Below are positions 1-7,639 of a DNA stretch of 41,216 bases, one piece after another; the stretch's first letter is position 1; each line of letters opens with the position of its first letter. A program made the position numbers and the translations under genes. The DNA is from Acidithiobacillus sulfuriphilus (GTDB taxonomy: Bacteria; Pseudomonadota; Gammaproteobacteria; Acidithiobacillales; Acidithiobacillaceae). The notes under the pieces were generated by a model. It did no database searches. It saw only the letters and a program-made list of their open reading frames with translations, and was not told the DNA's origin. The stretch covers positions 1 through 41,216 of the forward strand of contig NZ_RIZI01000183.1 of NCBI RefSeq assembly GCF_003721225.1, in the 5' to 3' direction.

Positions 1-223
1 GTGTGGCGCCGAGACCGCCGAAAGAGAACACAGGCTCCGCTCGCGCCATGGCCCAACGGAGTTGACCCACCAGGATATCCGCCATATCGGGCACGACCAG
101 GCACCAGGCCACTTCATAACCGCGGGCGGCGAGCTGGCGGCGCGTGCGGACGAAATGGGCATCCTGCCGCTTACCGCGCAAGATCTCGGTGCCGATCACC
201 ACAATGCCCAGGGCCGCCGTCAT
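1..223 (-). CDS. CinA-like / molybdopterin-binding domain protein (partial, 5' end only)
   Basis: The first 74 codons of a minus-strand gene are present and the rest lies beyond the left edge. The start is ATG at 223-221, with GGAGG seven bases upstream inside the end of purN. The protein begins MTAALGIVVIGTEILRGKRQ and later has the motif FGGLGATP. Both are typical of the MoCF/CinA-N fold: an IG(D/T)EIL(x)G(x)xxD strand-helix unit and the GG-GAT(P) loop that holds a nucleotide or pterin. The gene starts 2 nt after the purN stop, so it is probably the third gene of the purM-purN transcript. Without the C-terminus it cannot be decided whether this is a full CinA, which would carry a C-terminal nicotinamide-nucleotide amidase domain, or a domain-only protein. 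Confidence 0.75.
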   Translation of the reverse strand, partial: MTAALGIVVIGTEILRGKRQDAHFVRTRRQLAARGYEVAWCLVVPDMADILVGQLRWAMARAEPVFSFGGLGAT

Positions 224-225
224 CG

Positions 226-885
226 CTAATCCTCCGTGCCGGGCCAGATGCAAGGTGAGAATTCACCAGCCTTTTCGCCGTCGATGGTGACCTTGCCCTG
301 CTCCATGCGCAGGCGGCCGCTCACCAGCCAGGCGATGGCCTGGGGGTAGATGCGATGTTCCATCGCCAGGACCCGCGCGGCCAGGCTATCCACATCGTCT
401 TGCGCCAACACGGGAACCGCGCCTTGGACGATGATGGGGCCCGCATCCAGATCGGCCGTCACGAAGTGTACCGTGGCGCCATGGAGCTTCACCCCTTCGG
501 CCAGGGCCTGGGCATGGGTATGCAGGCCGGGGAAGGCGGGGAGGAGGGAGGGATGAATATTCACCATGCGGCCCTCATAATGCTGTGCGAACTCCGGAGT
601 GAGCCGGCGCATGAAGCCGGCCAGGGCAATATGGTCAGGCGCAAAGTCGTCAATCTGGGCCCGCAGCGCGGCGTCGAAGCTGCTGCGATCCCCAAAGCGG
701 CGATGGTCTACGCAACGAACGGGAATCCCTGCCGCCGCGGCCAGCGCCAAGGCTGCTGCCTGGGGGCAGTTGCTGATCACGGCCACGACCTCGGTGGCGG
801 GGATTTGCCCGCTCTCGCAGGCGCTCAGGATGGCCTGCAGGTTGCTGCCGCGGCCGGAAACGAGCACTACCAGGCGCTTAGGCAA
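226..885 (-). CDS. purN: Phosphoribosylglycinamide formyltransferase (GAR transformylase)
   Basis: This cytoplasmic enzyme transfers a formyl group from 10-formyl-tetrahydrofolate to GAR in purine synthesis. The N-terminal [11 protein letters not shown] matches the phosphate-binding loop of Pur[12 protein letters not shown] carries the catalytic Asn and His, and DLDAGPII carries the catalytic Asp. I place the start at TTG 885 because the family begins a few residues before [10 protein letters not shown] and AGGAG lies 9 nt upstream. This gives 219 residues, close to the usual length of about 212. The reading frame stays open upstream to 975, but those extra residues overlap purM and look unrelated to the family. 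The start overlaps the purM stop by 8 nt, which suggests translational coupling. Confidence 0.93.
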   Translation of the reverse strand: MPKRLVVLVSGRGSNLQAILSACESGQIPATEVVAVISNCPQAAALALAAAAGIPVRCVDHRRFGDRSSFDAALRAQIDDFAPDHIALAGFMRRLTPEFAQHYEGRMVNIHPSLLPAFPGLHTHAQALAEGVKLHGATVHFVTADLDAGPIIVQGAVPVLAQDDVDSLAARVLAMEHRIYPQAIAWLVSGRLRMEQGKVTIDGEKAGEFSPCIWPGTED

Positions 886-1915
886 GAATACGTACTCCTG
901 GTCCTTCACCACGGGGAATGAGGCGGCCGATCTGGTACGCCCTTTCTCCCGCATCCTCCAGGATCTTTTGGGCATCTTCGCGGGATCCCCAGGGGACTAT
1001 GGCAACCATGCCCACCCCGCCATTGAAGACCCGCCACATTTCCGCGTCGCTCACCGATCCCTGCTCCTGCAGCCAACGAAAGATGGCCGGCCGTTCCCAG
1101 TTCCCGGCATCGATCTCGGCGGCCAGATGCGCGGGCAGGGAACGGGGCAGATTCTCCACCAGGCCACCACCGGTGATGTGCGCCAGGGCGTGAACGGGAA
1201 GGGCCGCGCGCAAGGCGTTGATGGCCCGCACGTAAATCCGCGTGGGGGCCAGAAGGGCATTCACGAGGGGCTGCCCGTTGACAAGGCCTTGGAGATCGGC
1301 ATTGCTGCGCGCGAGGATCTTGCGGATCAGGGAATAACCATTGCTGTGGGGGCCCGAAGACGCAATACCGATCACCGCATCTCCTTCCTGACAGCGCGCT
1401 CCCGTAAGGATCTCGGATTTCTCCACGATACCCACGGCAAAGCCTGCCAGATCGTAGTGGTCCCCGCTGTACATGCCCGGCATTTCTGCCGTTTCACCAC
1501 CCAGGAGGGCGCAATGGGCCTGCCGGCAACCCTCGGCAATGCCGGCAATGACCTGTTCGGCCACGTCCACCCTCAGGCGGCCGCAGGCATAGTAATCCAG
1601 GAACCAGAGGGGCTCGGCCCCGGCCACCAGGATGTCGTTGACACACATCCCCACCAGATCGATGCCGATCCCATCGTGCCGGCCTGCCTCCAGGGCCAGG
1701 AGCAGCTTGGTGCCGACGCCGTCCGTACCGGACACCATGACCGGCTCCCGGAAGCCCTTGGGCACTTCAAAAAGGCCGCCAAAGCCGCCTAATCCGCCCA
1801 GGACTCCAGGGCGCCGCGTGCTTTGCGCCAGCGGTTTGATCCGCTCGACGAGGGCATTGCCGGCATCAATGTCCACGCCGGCGGCGTGGTAGCTAAGGGG
1901 AGGTCGAGAACTCAT
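878..1915 (-). CDS. purM: Phosphoribosylformylglycinamidine cyclo-ligase (AIR synthetase)
   Basis: PurM catalyses the ATP-dependent closure of FGAM to AIR in purine synthesis. It belongs to the PurM/ThiL/SelD superfamily and works as a cytoplasmic dimer. Diagnostic stretches are [13 protein letters not shown] near residue 60 and [11 protein letters not shown] near residue 130. Starting at ATG 1915 gives 345 residues, the same length as the E. coli enzyme. The family N-terminus ([13 protein letters not shown]) follows this Met directly, and GGAG lies 6-7 nt upstream. An upstream in-frame start at 1975 would add 20 unrelated residues. It is followed by purN in the common purM-purN pair. Confidence 0.95.
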   Translation of the reverse strand: MSSRPPLSYHAAGVDIDAGNALVERIKPLAQSTRRPGVLGGLGGFGGLFEVPKGFREPVMVSGTDGVGTKLLLALEAGRHDGIGIDLVGMCVNDILVAGAEPLWFLDYYACGRLRVDVAEQVIAGIAEGCRQAHCALLGGETAEMPGMYSGDHYDLAGFAVGIVEKSEILTGARCQEGDAVIGIASSGPHSNGYSLIRKILARSNADLQGLVNGQPLVNALLAPTRIYVRAINALRAALPVHALAHITGGGLVENLPRSLPAHLAAEIDAGNWERPAIFRWLQEQGSVSDAEMWRVFNGGVGMVAIVPWGSREDAQKILEDAGERAYQIGRLIPRGEGPGVRILA

Positions 1916-1947
1916 GCATTGCTCCAACGGGGATCCAATGCCTGCAT

Positions 1948-1975
1948 TGTTATGGACAGGCCCATCCCCTGTCAA
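1948..1975 (-). promoter_or_regulatory. Candidate purM promoter with an inverted repeat over the -35 box
   Basis: Read on the minus strand, a perfect TTGACA (1975-1970) is followed 15-16 nt later by a weak -10 candidate (CATAAC or ATAACA). GACAGG (1955-1960) and CCTGTC (1968-1973) form a perfect 6-bp inverted repeat with a 7-nt centre that overlaps the -35 box and spacer. It could be an operator for a purine-responsive repressor. It does not resemble the E. coli PurR consensus. Confidence 0.4.
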
Positions 1976-2054
1976 AAGGGTGGACGCGGGCGCCCATGGG
2001 GGTGGTTTGCGCGCGGGCCTTGGCGCAGCGATGCGCGGGGTGCCGATCAGGCAT

Positions 2055-2079
2055 AAAAAAGGAGCGGCAAGGCCGCCCC
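2055..2079 (-). terminator. Rho-independent terminator of the superoxide dismutase gene
   Basis: On the minus strand GGGGCGGC, loop CTT and GCCGCTCC form an 8-bp stem with one G-T pair, followed at once by six T residues. It lies 48 nt after the dismutase stop and separates that gene from purM. Confidence 0.85.
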
Positions 2080-2127
2080 GTTACCTGTACCGGGATGGAC
2101 CTGCCAGCGCAGGTCACCCATAAGCCT

Positions 2128-2745
2128 TTAGAAGCGCTTGAAGATCTGCCCGCTTTTGGCGGCTTGGTAGCGCGCCTCCACGATGCTCCAGTTCATGTTC
2201 TTGTGGATGGCCGCCAGATAGTCGGCGCGCCCCAGGGCTTTCCAGTCCACCATATAGGCATGCTCGAAGACATCGACAATGACCAGAGGTACAAAACCGC
2301 CGACATTGCCATCTTCGTGCAACTGGATGAAGTGGTTGTTGATCTGTCCCGTCGTGCCGTCATAATAACAGATGGCCCAGCCGATACCGCGGCTCTTGGC
2401 CGCCGACATGAGGTCCTCGTGCCAGGCCTCAAAGGTGCCGAACTGCTCCAGAATGGCTGCCTTGAATCCCGGCGCCTGTTCGACGGTCACGCCGGGTTTG
2501 AGCTGCGCAAAGTAATACTCGTGCAAGACCATCCCGTTATATTCAAAGCCAAAACGCCGGCGGCGGTCGGCATAGGCCAGGGAGCCGGTTTTACCCTGTG
2601 CGCGCAATTCCGCAAGTTCTTTACGCAAGGCATTGCTTTGGTTTACATAACCAACATAAAGACCCCAATGATCGTTGATCTGGGCAGCGGATATGCCATC
2701 AAGATCGCCGGGCTTCAATTCTTCGCGTACGCTGTAATCGGTCAT
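2128..2745 (-). CDS. Superoxide dismutase, divergent Fe/Mn family
   Basis: This enzyme dismutates superoxide to oxygen and peroxide. The 205 residues span the whole Fe/Mn-SOD fold. Recognisable metal ligands are His26 (NDHWGLYVGY), the His of NGMVLHEYYF, and the Asp and His of VDVFEHAYMVDW. GIGWAI is the family's C-terminal domain start. Several second-sphere positions differ: the second-shell HH of HYGKHH is replaced by Leu-Tyr with a one-residue deletion, and Gly sits where FeSOD has Gln69, as in MnSOD. The residue that replaces MnSOD Gln146 is unclear, so metal preference cannot be read from the sequence. AAGGAG lies 8 nt before the ATG. There is no signal peptide, so it should be cytoplasmic. 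The gene is monocistronic, with its own promoter and terminator. Confidence 0.88.
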   Translation of the reverse strand: MTDYSVREELKPGDLDGISAAQINDHWGLYVGYVNQSNALRKELAELRAQGKTGSLAYADRRRRFGFEYNGMVLHEYYFAQLKPGVTVEQAPGFKAAILEQFGTFEAWHEDLMSAAKSRGIGWAICYYDGTTGQINNHFIQLHEDGNVGGFVPLVIVDVFEHAYMVDWKALGRADYLAAIHKNMNWSIVEARYQAAKSGQIFKRF

Positions 2746-2794
2746 CCTCTACTCTCCTTATGTTCAAAACTAGAACAATACAAAACCTTAATGA

Positions 2795-2824
2795 ATTATA
2801 GTCGCTGCCCAGGGAGCCTGCAAA
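2795..2824 (-). promoter_or_regulatory. Sigma-70 promoter of the superoxide dismutase gene
   Basis: On the minus strand a perfect TATAAT (2800-2795) is preceded by TTTGCA (2824-2819) with an 18-nt spacer. The predicted start lies about 40 nt upstream of the ATG. Downstream of it, TGTTC and GAACA flank 7 nt as a small inverted repeat in the leader. Confidence 0.65.
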
Positions 2825-2877
2825 CGGCCTCCGGTCCGGAGTGAGCTTGTTGAAGCAGCAGCCATGCCATTCCATTC

Positions 2878-2906
2878 TTGACAGGCTCGCCCTGCTCCCC
2901 TAGCGT
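2878..2906 (+). promoter_or_regulatory. Candidate promoter giving a leaderless pgsA transcript
   Basis: A perfect TTGACA (2878-2883), a 17-nt spacer and TAGCGT (2901-2906, 3 of 6 matches to TATAAT) end 7 nt before the A of the pgsA ATG at 2914. No Shine-Dalgarno sequence is seen before that ATG. The -10 box is weak, so this is tentative. Confidence 0.4.
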
Positions 2907-2913
2907 CCCGTCC

Positions 2914-3468
2914 ATGAACATCCCCAATATGCTGACCATGCTGCGACTCTTTCTGGTGCCGGTGCTTTTTTATGCACTGGTGGAGGGCCGTTACGGCGGG
3001 GCTTTGGCAATTTTCCTCATCGCTGCCCTCAGTGATGGCCTGGACGGCTGGATTGCCCGGCGCTTTCATCTGCAAACGCGCTTGGGCGCCATCCTCGACC
3101 CCATTGCCGACAAATTGCTGGTGGTGACCGCGGTGATCACTCTGACCTGGCTGGGTTTCCTGCCCCTCTGGCTTACGGTGCTGATCATTTCCCGGGATCT
3201 GCTCATTATCGGCGGCAGCATGGCCTATCAACTGCTCATCGGTGCCATCGAGATTGCGCCGACCCGCCTTTCCAAGGTGAATACGGTCGTGCAATTCCTC
3301 CTCATCGTGCTGGTGCTGCTCCATGCGGCGAGCGGCTGGCGATATCCAGGCTTATTGATGATTTTCTTTATCGCATCGGCCGTGAGCACCCTCTCGTCGG
3401 GTTTGCAATATGTCTGGGTATGGAGTCGTAAGGCCATCGCCCAAGAGAAGGGGACGACCGGTCCATGA
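2914..3468 (+). CDS. pgsA: CDP-diacylglycerol--glycerol-3-phosphate 3-phosphatidyltransferase
   Basis: This inner-membrane enzyme makes phosphatidylglycerol phosphate, the precursor of phosphatidylglycerol and cardiolipin. The CDP-alcohol phosphatidyltransferase signature is complete: DGLDGWIARRF followed by GAILDPIADK, i.e. D-x2-D-G-x2-A-R...G-x3-D-x3-D. Four or more hydrophobic segments flank it. From ATG 2914 the protein has 184 residues, typical of PgsA, and begins MNIPNMLTMLRLFLVP as the family does. An in-frame TTG at 2878 is part of a TTGACA box, so I reject it as a start. The stop overlaps the hda start by 4 nt. Confidence 0.93.
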   Translation: MNIPNMLTMLRLFLVPVLFYALVEGRYGGALAIFLIAALSDGLDGWIARRFHLQTRLGAILDPIADKLLVVTAVITLTWLGFLPLWLTVLIISRDLLIIGGSMAYQLLIGAIEIAPTRLSKVNTVVQFLLIVLVLLHAASGWRYPGLLMIFFIASAVSTLSSGLQYVWVWSRKAIAQEKGTTGP

Positions 3469-4211
3469 ATACCGATGGGCAACTGGTCTTGCCCTTGGGT
3501 CTGCGTCCGCAACCCTTGCTGCAGCACTTTTCCACCCTGGGTAACGAGGAAGCCGTCGCTGCGGTGCGGCAGATGCTGAGCAGTCCGGGACCCCGCTGTC
3601 TCTACCTTTCGGGGCCGGGCGGAAGCGGCAAGAGCCATCTGCTCCAGGGTGCGGCGTTGGCGGCAGGTCCGTGGTCGCCTTATCTGGATCTGGCCGATTG
3701 GGCCCGCCACGGTGCAGCGCCCTCGGTCCAGGAGGCTTTGCAGAGTCTGGGCTCCGCTGTCCTTTTGTGCCTGGATGGTGTCGATGCGGTTGCCGGGAAA
3801 AGGCCTTGGGAGGAGTTGCTCTTCGCTCTCTATAACGAGCGGCTGCAGAGTCAACGTCCCCTGCTCATTGCCGGGCGGCTGGGTCCACGCAGCGCTCCCT
3901 GGCGACTGGCGGACTGGGGCAGCCGCTGCAGTGCCTGTCTGCATTACGCCCTGCATTTGCCCGATGACGAACAGCGTTTGGCCATCCTGCAGCAAATGGC
4001 CCGGCAACGCGGCCTTTTTTTGCGCGAAGATGCCGCTTACTATCTCTTGCGCCACTGGACCCGCGACCTCGGTCAACTGGAGCAGATCATCGAACAATTG
4101 GACAACCAGTCCTGGGCCCGGCAACGGGAACTGAGCATCCCCTTCATCCGTTCCTGCCTGACGGCCGCCGGGCAGGGCGCGCATCTACCGGAGGAGGGAG
4201 CATCAAGGTGA
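3465..4211 (+). CDS. hda: DnaA regulatory inactivator Hda (AAA+ DnaA-like protein)
   Basis: Hda binds the DNA polymerase sliding clamp and promotes hydrolysis of DnaA-bound ATP, preventing re-initiation. Near the N-terminus QLVLPL (residues 6-11) matches the clamp-binding peptide of Hda. Walker A is SGPGGSGKSH near residue 50, and a Walker B-like LLCLDGVDA follows. The 248 residues end without the DNA-binding domain IV of DnaA, as expected for Hda. Walker B has Gly after the Asp, where DnaA has a second acidic residue. It overlaps pgsA by 4 nt and the next gene by 4 nt, so the three genes form one operon. Confidence 0.9.
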   Translation: MNTDGQLVLPLGLRPQPLLQHFSTLGNEEAVAAVRQMLSSPGPRCLYLSGPGGSGKSHLLQGAALAAGPWSPYLDLADWARHGAAPSVQEALQSLGSAVLLCLDGVDAVAGKRPWEELLFALYNERLQSQRPLLIAGRLGPRSAPWRLADWGSRCSACLHYALHLPDDEQRLAILQQMARQRGLFLREDAAYYLLRHWTRDLGQLEQIIEQLDNQSWARQRELSIPFIRSCLTAAGQGAHLPEEGASR

Positions 4212-5152
4212 AGGAGACTGTCCCGGGACAACAAGGCGCGGATCTTGCTGAAATGCGGGACAGCGCGGCGGGAGAAGGACAGCGCGCCCAGGAGAATCAG
4301 CGGGTGCAGAGTGACAGGGCAAGGGGCAAAACGCTGCGGCGCTTGTTGCCCGCCCGCCCGCCGGCTTGTTTTGTCCACGCCTGGCGCCGTTTTTGGCAGG
4401 ATGACTGTATCGACCGCGCCGCACTGCTCGCCTATACGACCCTGCTGGCGATCATTCCGCTGGCGGCGGTGGTACTCTGGTTGTGGAACCGGGTCGGCTT
4501 CGGGCCTCTGGATCGAGCGCAACTAGCCAGGTATATCTTTGAGAACTTCCTGCCGCAAACCGGCAACGCCATTCTGGGCCAGATCGATACCTTGGCCGCC
4601 CGCGGGGCGCAATTAGGGATTTTTGGCGTATTGGGGCTGGCAGCAACGGCCGTTTTATTGCTACATGCGGTGGAGCGGCACCTCAATGCCATCTGGCGTG
4701 TGCATCCTCGCTGTTGGTGGTGCCGCTTTTTGCGCTATATCGGAATACTGGTCCTCGGGCCCACCGTTCTCGCCTTTGTGGCCTCCTTATTGCTCCCTTT
4801 GCAGCCCATGCTGGCGCAAATAGTACCCATCCCGACGCTGCCGCCAGTGGCTACCATCGTCCTTGCATTCCTGGTGGAGACCCTGGTCCTCACCGCCGTT
4901 TATCATGGGTTGCCGGCAACCCGGGTGCGCTGGCGGGATGCCATGGCGGGCGGATTGTCGGCTGCGGCGCTTTTCGAACTGAGCAAGATTGGCTTTGCCT
5001 GGTATCTGGAGTTCTCCACCTTTCAGGCGATTTATGGTGCGCTGGGCGTTTTCCCGGTTTTTCTGTTGTGGATTTATGTTGCCTGGGCCAGCGTTTTGTT
5101 TGGTGGTGAAATGGCCGCCAGTTGCGGTGAAAAGCAGCGGACGGCTGACTAA
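4208..5152 (+). CDS. YihY/virulence factor BrkB family membrane protein
   Basis: This is a polytopic inner-membrane protein of the YihY/BrkB family, once misnamed ribonuclease BN. Its molecular function is unsettled. About 50 hydrophilic residues precede the family core, which starts at FWQDDCIDRAALLAYTTLLAIIPL. Six hydrophobic segments follow, including LGIFGVLGLAATAVLLLHAVERHLNAIW. The GTG start at 4208 has GGAGGGAG 7 nt upstream and overlaps the hda stop. The 314-residue length suits the family. The hydrophilic, Gln- and Arg-rich N-terminus is longer than usual and may be poorly conserved. Confidence 0.88.
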   Translation: MKETVPGQQGADLAEMRDSAAGEGQRAQENQRVQSDRARGKTLRRLLPARPPACFVHAWRRFWQDDCIDRAALLAYTTLLAIIPLAAVVLWLWNRVGFGPLDRAQLARYIFENFLPQTGNAILGQIDTLAARGAQLGIFGVLGLAATAVLLLHAVERHLNAIWRVHPRCWWCRFLRYIGILVLGPTVLAFVASLLLPLQPMLAQIVPIPTLPPVATIVLAFLVETLVLTAVYHGLPATRVRWRDAMAGGLSAAALFELSKIGFAWYLEFSTFQAIYGALGVFPVFLLWIYVAWASVLFGGEMAASCGEKQRTAD

Positions 5153-5206
5153 ATCCTTTGAAAAACAGGGGAAGAAAGCGGAATGGCAGCGGAGATTTCC
5201 GTAGCG

Positions 5207-6838
5207 TCAACCAGTATTTATTTCCGCGAGGATACTCGACCCGTCAGCGGAACGCTGCAGGAAATACTGACAAAAATCGGGGGTCTCGCGTAATACTACC
5301 CCAAGCTTTCTGATCCACTGCCGATCTCCCAGACGGATCTCGATGATGCCTTCCGGCGACCCGGTGCGCGAAGGTAGAATCAACACTTCCCGATGCCCCA
5401 GGCGCGCCAGCAAAGCTGGACAGGGTGGGCCCTTCCGACCATCCGGCGTCACCTGGACCGATAACGGGTTATCCCCCAGGCGCTTCACTCCCATTAATAA
5501 CTCGCCTTGCCGGGTGACCCGTAGCCAGCGGACTTCAACCAATAAATTACGCACGGTCAAAGAGAGATCCGGGTGGCTGATCTCTCCGCGGGGCAGTTGT
5601 TCAAGCCCCAGAAAAGCCCCGGGCTGCAACAGAGATACCATGGATCCAGGACCGCGCAACAGGAGTCCGTCCTCATTCCAGTCGACGATATACCAATGAA
5701 TATCCCCTGGAGCAGGCGGCACAAGGTCGTTGACTCGCCAGTCACTGCGGTCGGTCCAGGTGCTGGCAAAATGGCGATAGCTATGGGCAAAGTCGGAGTG
5801 GAGCCGGATCGGCAGGTGATTGGCCAAAAGGCGATCCTGACTGCGCCGCCAAGGCAATAACGCGGCGCGTACATTTATGAAGAAAGCGAGGCGATGTTTT
5901 TCGGGGAGGGCCTCGAGGGCGGGATGGGTGCGGTGCAGTCCCTTGGGGTCGCGCAATTGCCGTACGGATTCGCCCAGGGCCGCTGCCAGCGCTTGGGTAT
6001 CAAAGACCGCGCAGGGTTGGGGTGGTCGTACTTTCTGCCACCAGGGGTGATCCGGCCCCAAGGCGCCCAAATGCATCGGCCCCTGCTCGGCTCCCAGGGC
6101 CACCGCAAAACGATAAGGGTGCCTGCTTTCCCGTTCAGCGTCGGGGATCAGCCCGGTTTCCAGATGAAAGGGGACGGCATCGACGTAATCGCCCAGCCAC
6201 GGGTCCAGCCAGCGGATCTGCTGACGCGGCAGGTGCGCGGGGTCGCAAATGAAGGATAACGTCAGCAGGCTGAAAAAACGGCGAATGGCGTAGCCCAGGC
6301 CATCTCGGCCGTTGCCGTCGGTGGAAATCAGGCCCAGTTCGGCCGTTCCCTGCATCAGGGCACCGCCCTCTCCCCAAATAATGCCCGATGGAAGTTCCTG
6401 ACGGCGCTCCGCATGGAGCCTGAAAAGGTAATAGATCACTTCCAAGGATGATCCTATTGCATTGTTCATCATTGATTTATCAGAGCTATCCTTTATGGAT
6501 ACATAAAAGGATAGGCGCAATGTTTTCAGCAGGCGTATCACCGCCTGCCAGAAGGCATCGTCGTCAGGGTTGCAGAGATGTCGTCCTTGCTTGGTCAATA
6601 GGGTGCGCGCCATGGACAGATATGCTGTCGCCCCATCCAGGCGACGCCCGGGCTCCATGGCCCGCAGGTTGATGTCGGCAAGGGCCGCAATGATGGCGTT
6701 CAGCGCGGTGAGATCCGCGTTCGCCTCCGGCTTTGGCCAGCGCACCAGGCGCCACCAGGAGGAACGTTGCTCCGGCGTGACCAAGCGTTCCTTCCAGGCA
6801 TCCTCCCGGTTCATCAAACCCTTTCCCTTATTGGCCAT
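5207..6838 (-). CDS. Large cytoplasmic protein with a C-terminal PilZ-like region; function unknown
   Basis: I do not recognise the N-terminal 350 residues, which appear mostly helical and soluble, with no signal peptide or membrane segment. Toward the C-terminus R364-x3-R368 is followed 18 residues later by D386-W-N-E-D-G391. This has the order and spacing of the RxxxR and (D/N)xSxxG motifs by which PilZ domains bind c-di-GMP, although Ser is replaced by Asn. Beta-rich segments follow (VEVRWLRVTRQGELLMGVKRL), similar to the 'inherited-cover' strands seen in PilZ-containing proteins of beta-proteobacteria. A c-di-GMP role is therefore an inference. The ATG at 6838 has no ribosome site. An in-frame ATG at 6814 is preceded by AAGGGAAAGGG and may be the real start (535 residues). 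The gene is divergent from phoB. Confidence 0.7.
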   Translation of the reverse strand: MANKGKGLMNREDAWKERLVTPEQRSSWWRLVRWPKPEANADLTALNAIIAALADINLRAMEPGRRLDGATAYLSMARTLLTKQGRHLCNPDDDAFWQAVIRLLKTLRLSFYVSIKDSSDKSMMNNAIGSSLEVIYYLFRLHAERRQELPSGIIWGEGGALMQGTAELGLISTDGNGRDGLGYAIRRFFSLLTLSFICDPAHLPRQQIRWLDPWLGDYVDAVPFHLETGLIPDAERESRHPYRFAVALGAEQGPMHLGALGPDHPWWQKVRPPQPCAVFDTQALAAALGESVRQLRDPKGLHRTHPALEALPEKHRLAFFINVRAALLPWRRSQDRLLANHLPIRLHSDFAHSYRHFASTWTDRSDWRVNDLVPPAPGDIHWYIVDWNEDGLLLRGPGSMVSLLQPGAFLGLEQLPRGEISHPDLSLTVRNLLVEVRWLRVTRQGELLMGVKRLGDNPLSVQVTPDGRKGPPCPALLARLGHREVLILPSRTGSPEGIIEIRLGDRQWIRKLGVVLRETPDFCQYFLQRSADGSSILAEINTG

Positions 6839-6856
6839 TCATTGGCATTATTAGGC

Positions 6857-6872
6857 GCATTCGCAAGAATGC
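6857..6872. repeat. Short inverted repeat between the PilZ-like gene and phoB
   Basis: GCATTC and GAATGC pair perfectly around a GCAA centre in the 69-nt divergent intergenic region. As RNA it would be a GNRA-capped hairpin, and as DNA a possible operator. No clear Pho box was seen here, so phoB does not look autoregulated through this stretch. Confidence 0.35.
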
Positions 6873-6907
6873 CAAGGCATGCCCCGCATGCCGGCAGTGA
6901 GGACCCA

Positions 6908-7639
6908 ATGGACGAAGAAAAGATTCCGTCGCGCATTCTGGTCATCGAGGATGAGGAGGGCATCCAGGAATTGCTGCGCATGAGTTTGCAGCGTCAGGGT
7001 TTTGAGGTGCGCTGCGCCGACTGTGTGGAGACGGCAGAGGCGATCCTGAGCGAGTGGGAACCGCAGATTCTGATCCTGGACTGGATGCTGCCGGGCGAGA
7101 GCGGCTTGGGCTGGTGTCGAAGCCTGCGCCGCCGCGAGGCCCACAAGAAGTTACCCATCATCCTGCTGACCGCGCGGGGAGAGGAGGCGGACCGGATTCA
7201 CGGGCTCGAATCCGGGGCGGATGATTATCTGGCCAAACCTTTTTCACCGCGGGAGCTGGTGGCGCGGGTCAATGCGCTGCTGCGCCGTGCCTATGGTGAA
7301 ATGACAACGAACCGGTTGCGGCTGGGCGAGCTCCATCTGGATTTGCGCGCCCATCGTGTTTATGCCGGAGATACGGAGGTCCACCTCGGGCCGACGGAGT
7401 TCCGGCTGCTGCGCCTCTTTCTGGCCAACCTCGAGCGGGTCTTTTCCCGGGAGCTACTGCTGGATCAGATTTGGGGCCGGCAGATTTATGTGGAAGAACG
7501 TACCGTGGACGTGCACATCCGCCGTCTCCGCCGCGGCCTGGAGAAATACGGCTATGCCCATATCATTGAAACGGTGCGCGGCGAGGGTTACCGCTGTTGC
7601 GGTCAGGTGATGGGCAGTGACCATGGGGAAGCGCCGTGA
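6908..7639 (+). CDS. phoB: Phosphate regulon response regulator PhoB
   Basis: An OmpR-family transcription factor activated by PhoR phosphorylation. The receiver has the acidic pair E14/D15, the phospho-acceptor D58 (LILDWMLPG), T88 and K110 (YLAKPF), all intact. The C-terminal winged helix includes LGPTEFRLLRLFLANLERVFSRE and RTVDVHIRRLRRGLE, the PhoB-type recognition region. The start is ATG 6908, with GAGG 5-7 nt upstream, and gives 243 residues. The frame is open further upstream but encodes no family sequence. It overlaps phoR by 4 nt. Its predicted targets, two Pho-box promoters, are in this window (8994-9027 and 26219-26273). Confidence 0.95.
   Translation: MDEEKIPSRILVIEDEEGIQELLRMSLQRQGFEVRCADCVETAEAILSEWEPQILILDWMLPGESGLGWCRSLRRREAHKKLPIILLTARGEEADRIHGLESGADDYLAKPFSPRELVARVNALLRRAYGEMTTNRLRLGELHLDLRAHRVYAGDTEVHLGPTEFRLLRLFLANLERVFSRELLLDQIWGRQIYVEERTVDVHIRRLRRGLEKYGYAHIIETVRGEGYRCCGQVMGSDHGEAP

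Noticed and set aside
599..1792. A long plus-strand open frame of nearly 400 codons opposite purM-purN.
   Set aside because: It is antisense to two clearly recognised genes, in a register that GC-rich codon usage keeps open; the translation matches no family.
2788..4184. Minus-strand open frames opposite pgsA and hda.
   Set aside because: They lie antisense to recognised genes and are typical reverse-complement shadows.
6859..6907. Possible Pho box in front of phoB.
   Set aside because: No TGTCA half-site pair at 11-bp spacing is present; only a GCATTC/GAATGC inverted repeat and repeated GCATGCC were found.
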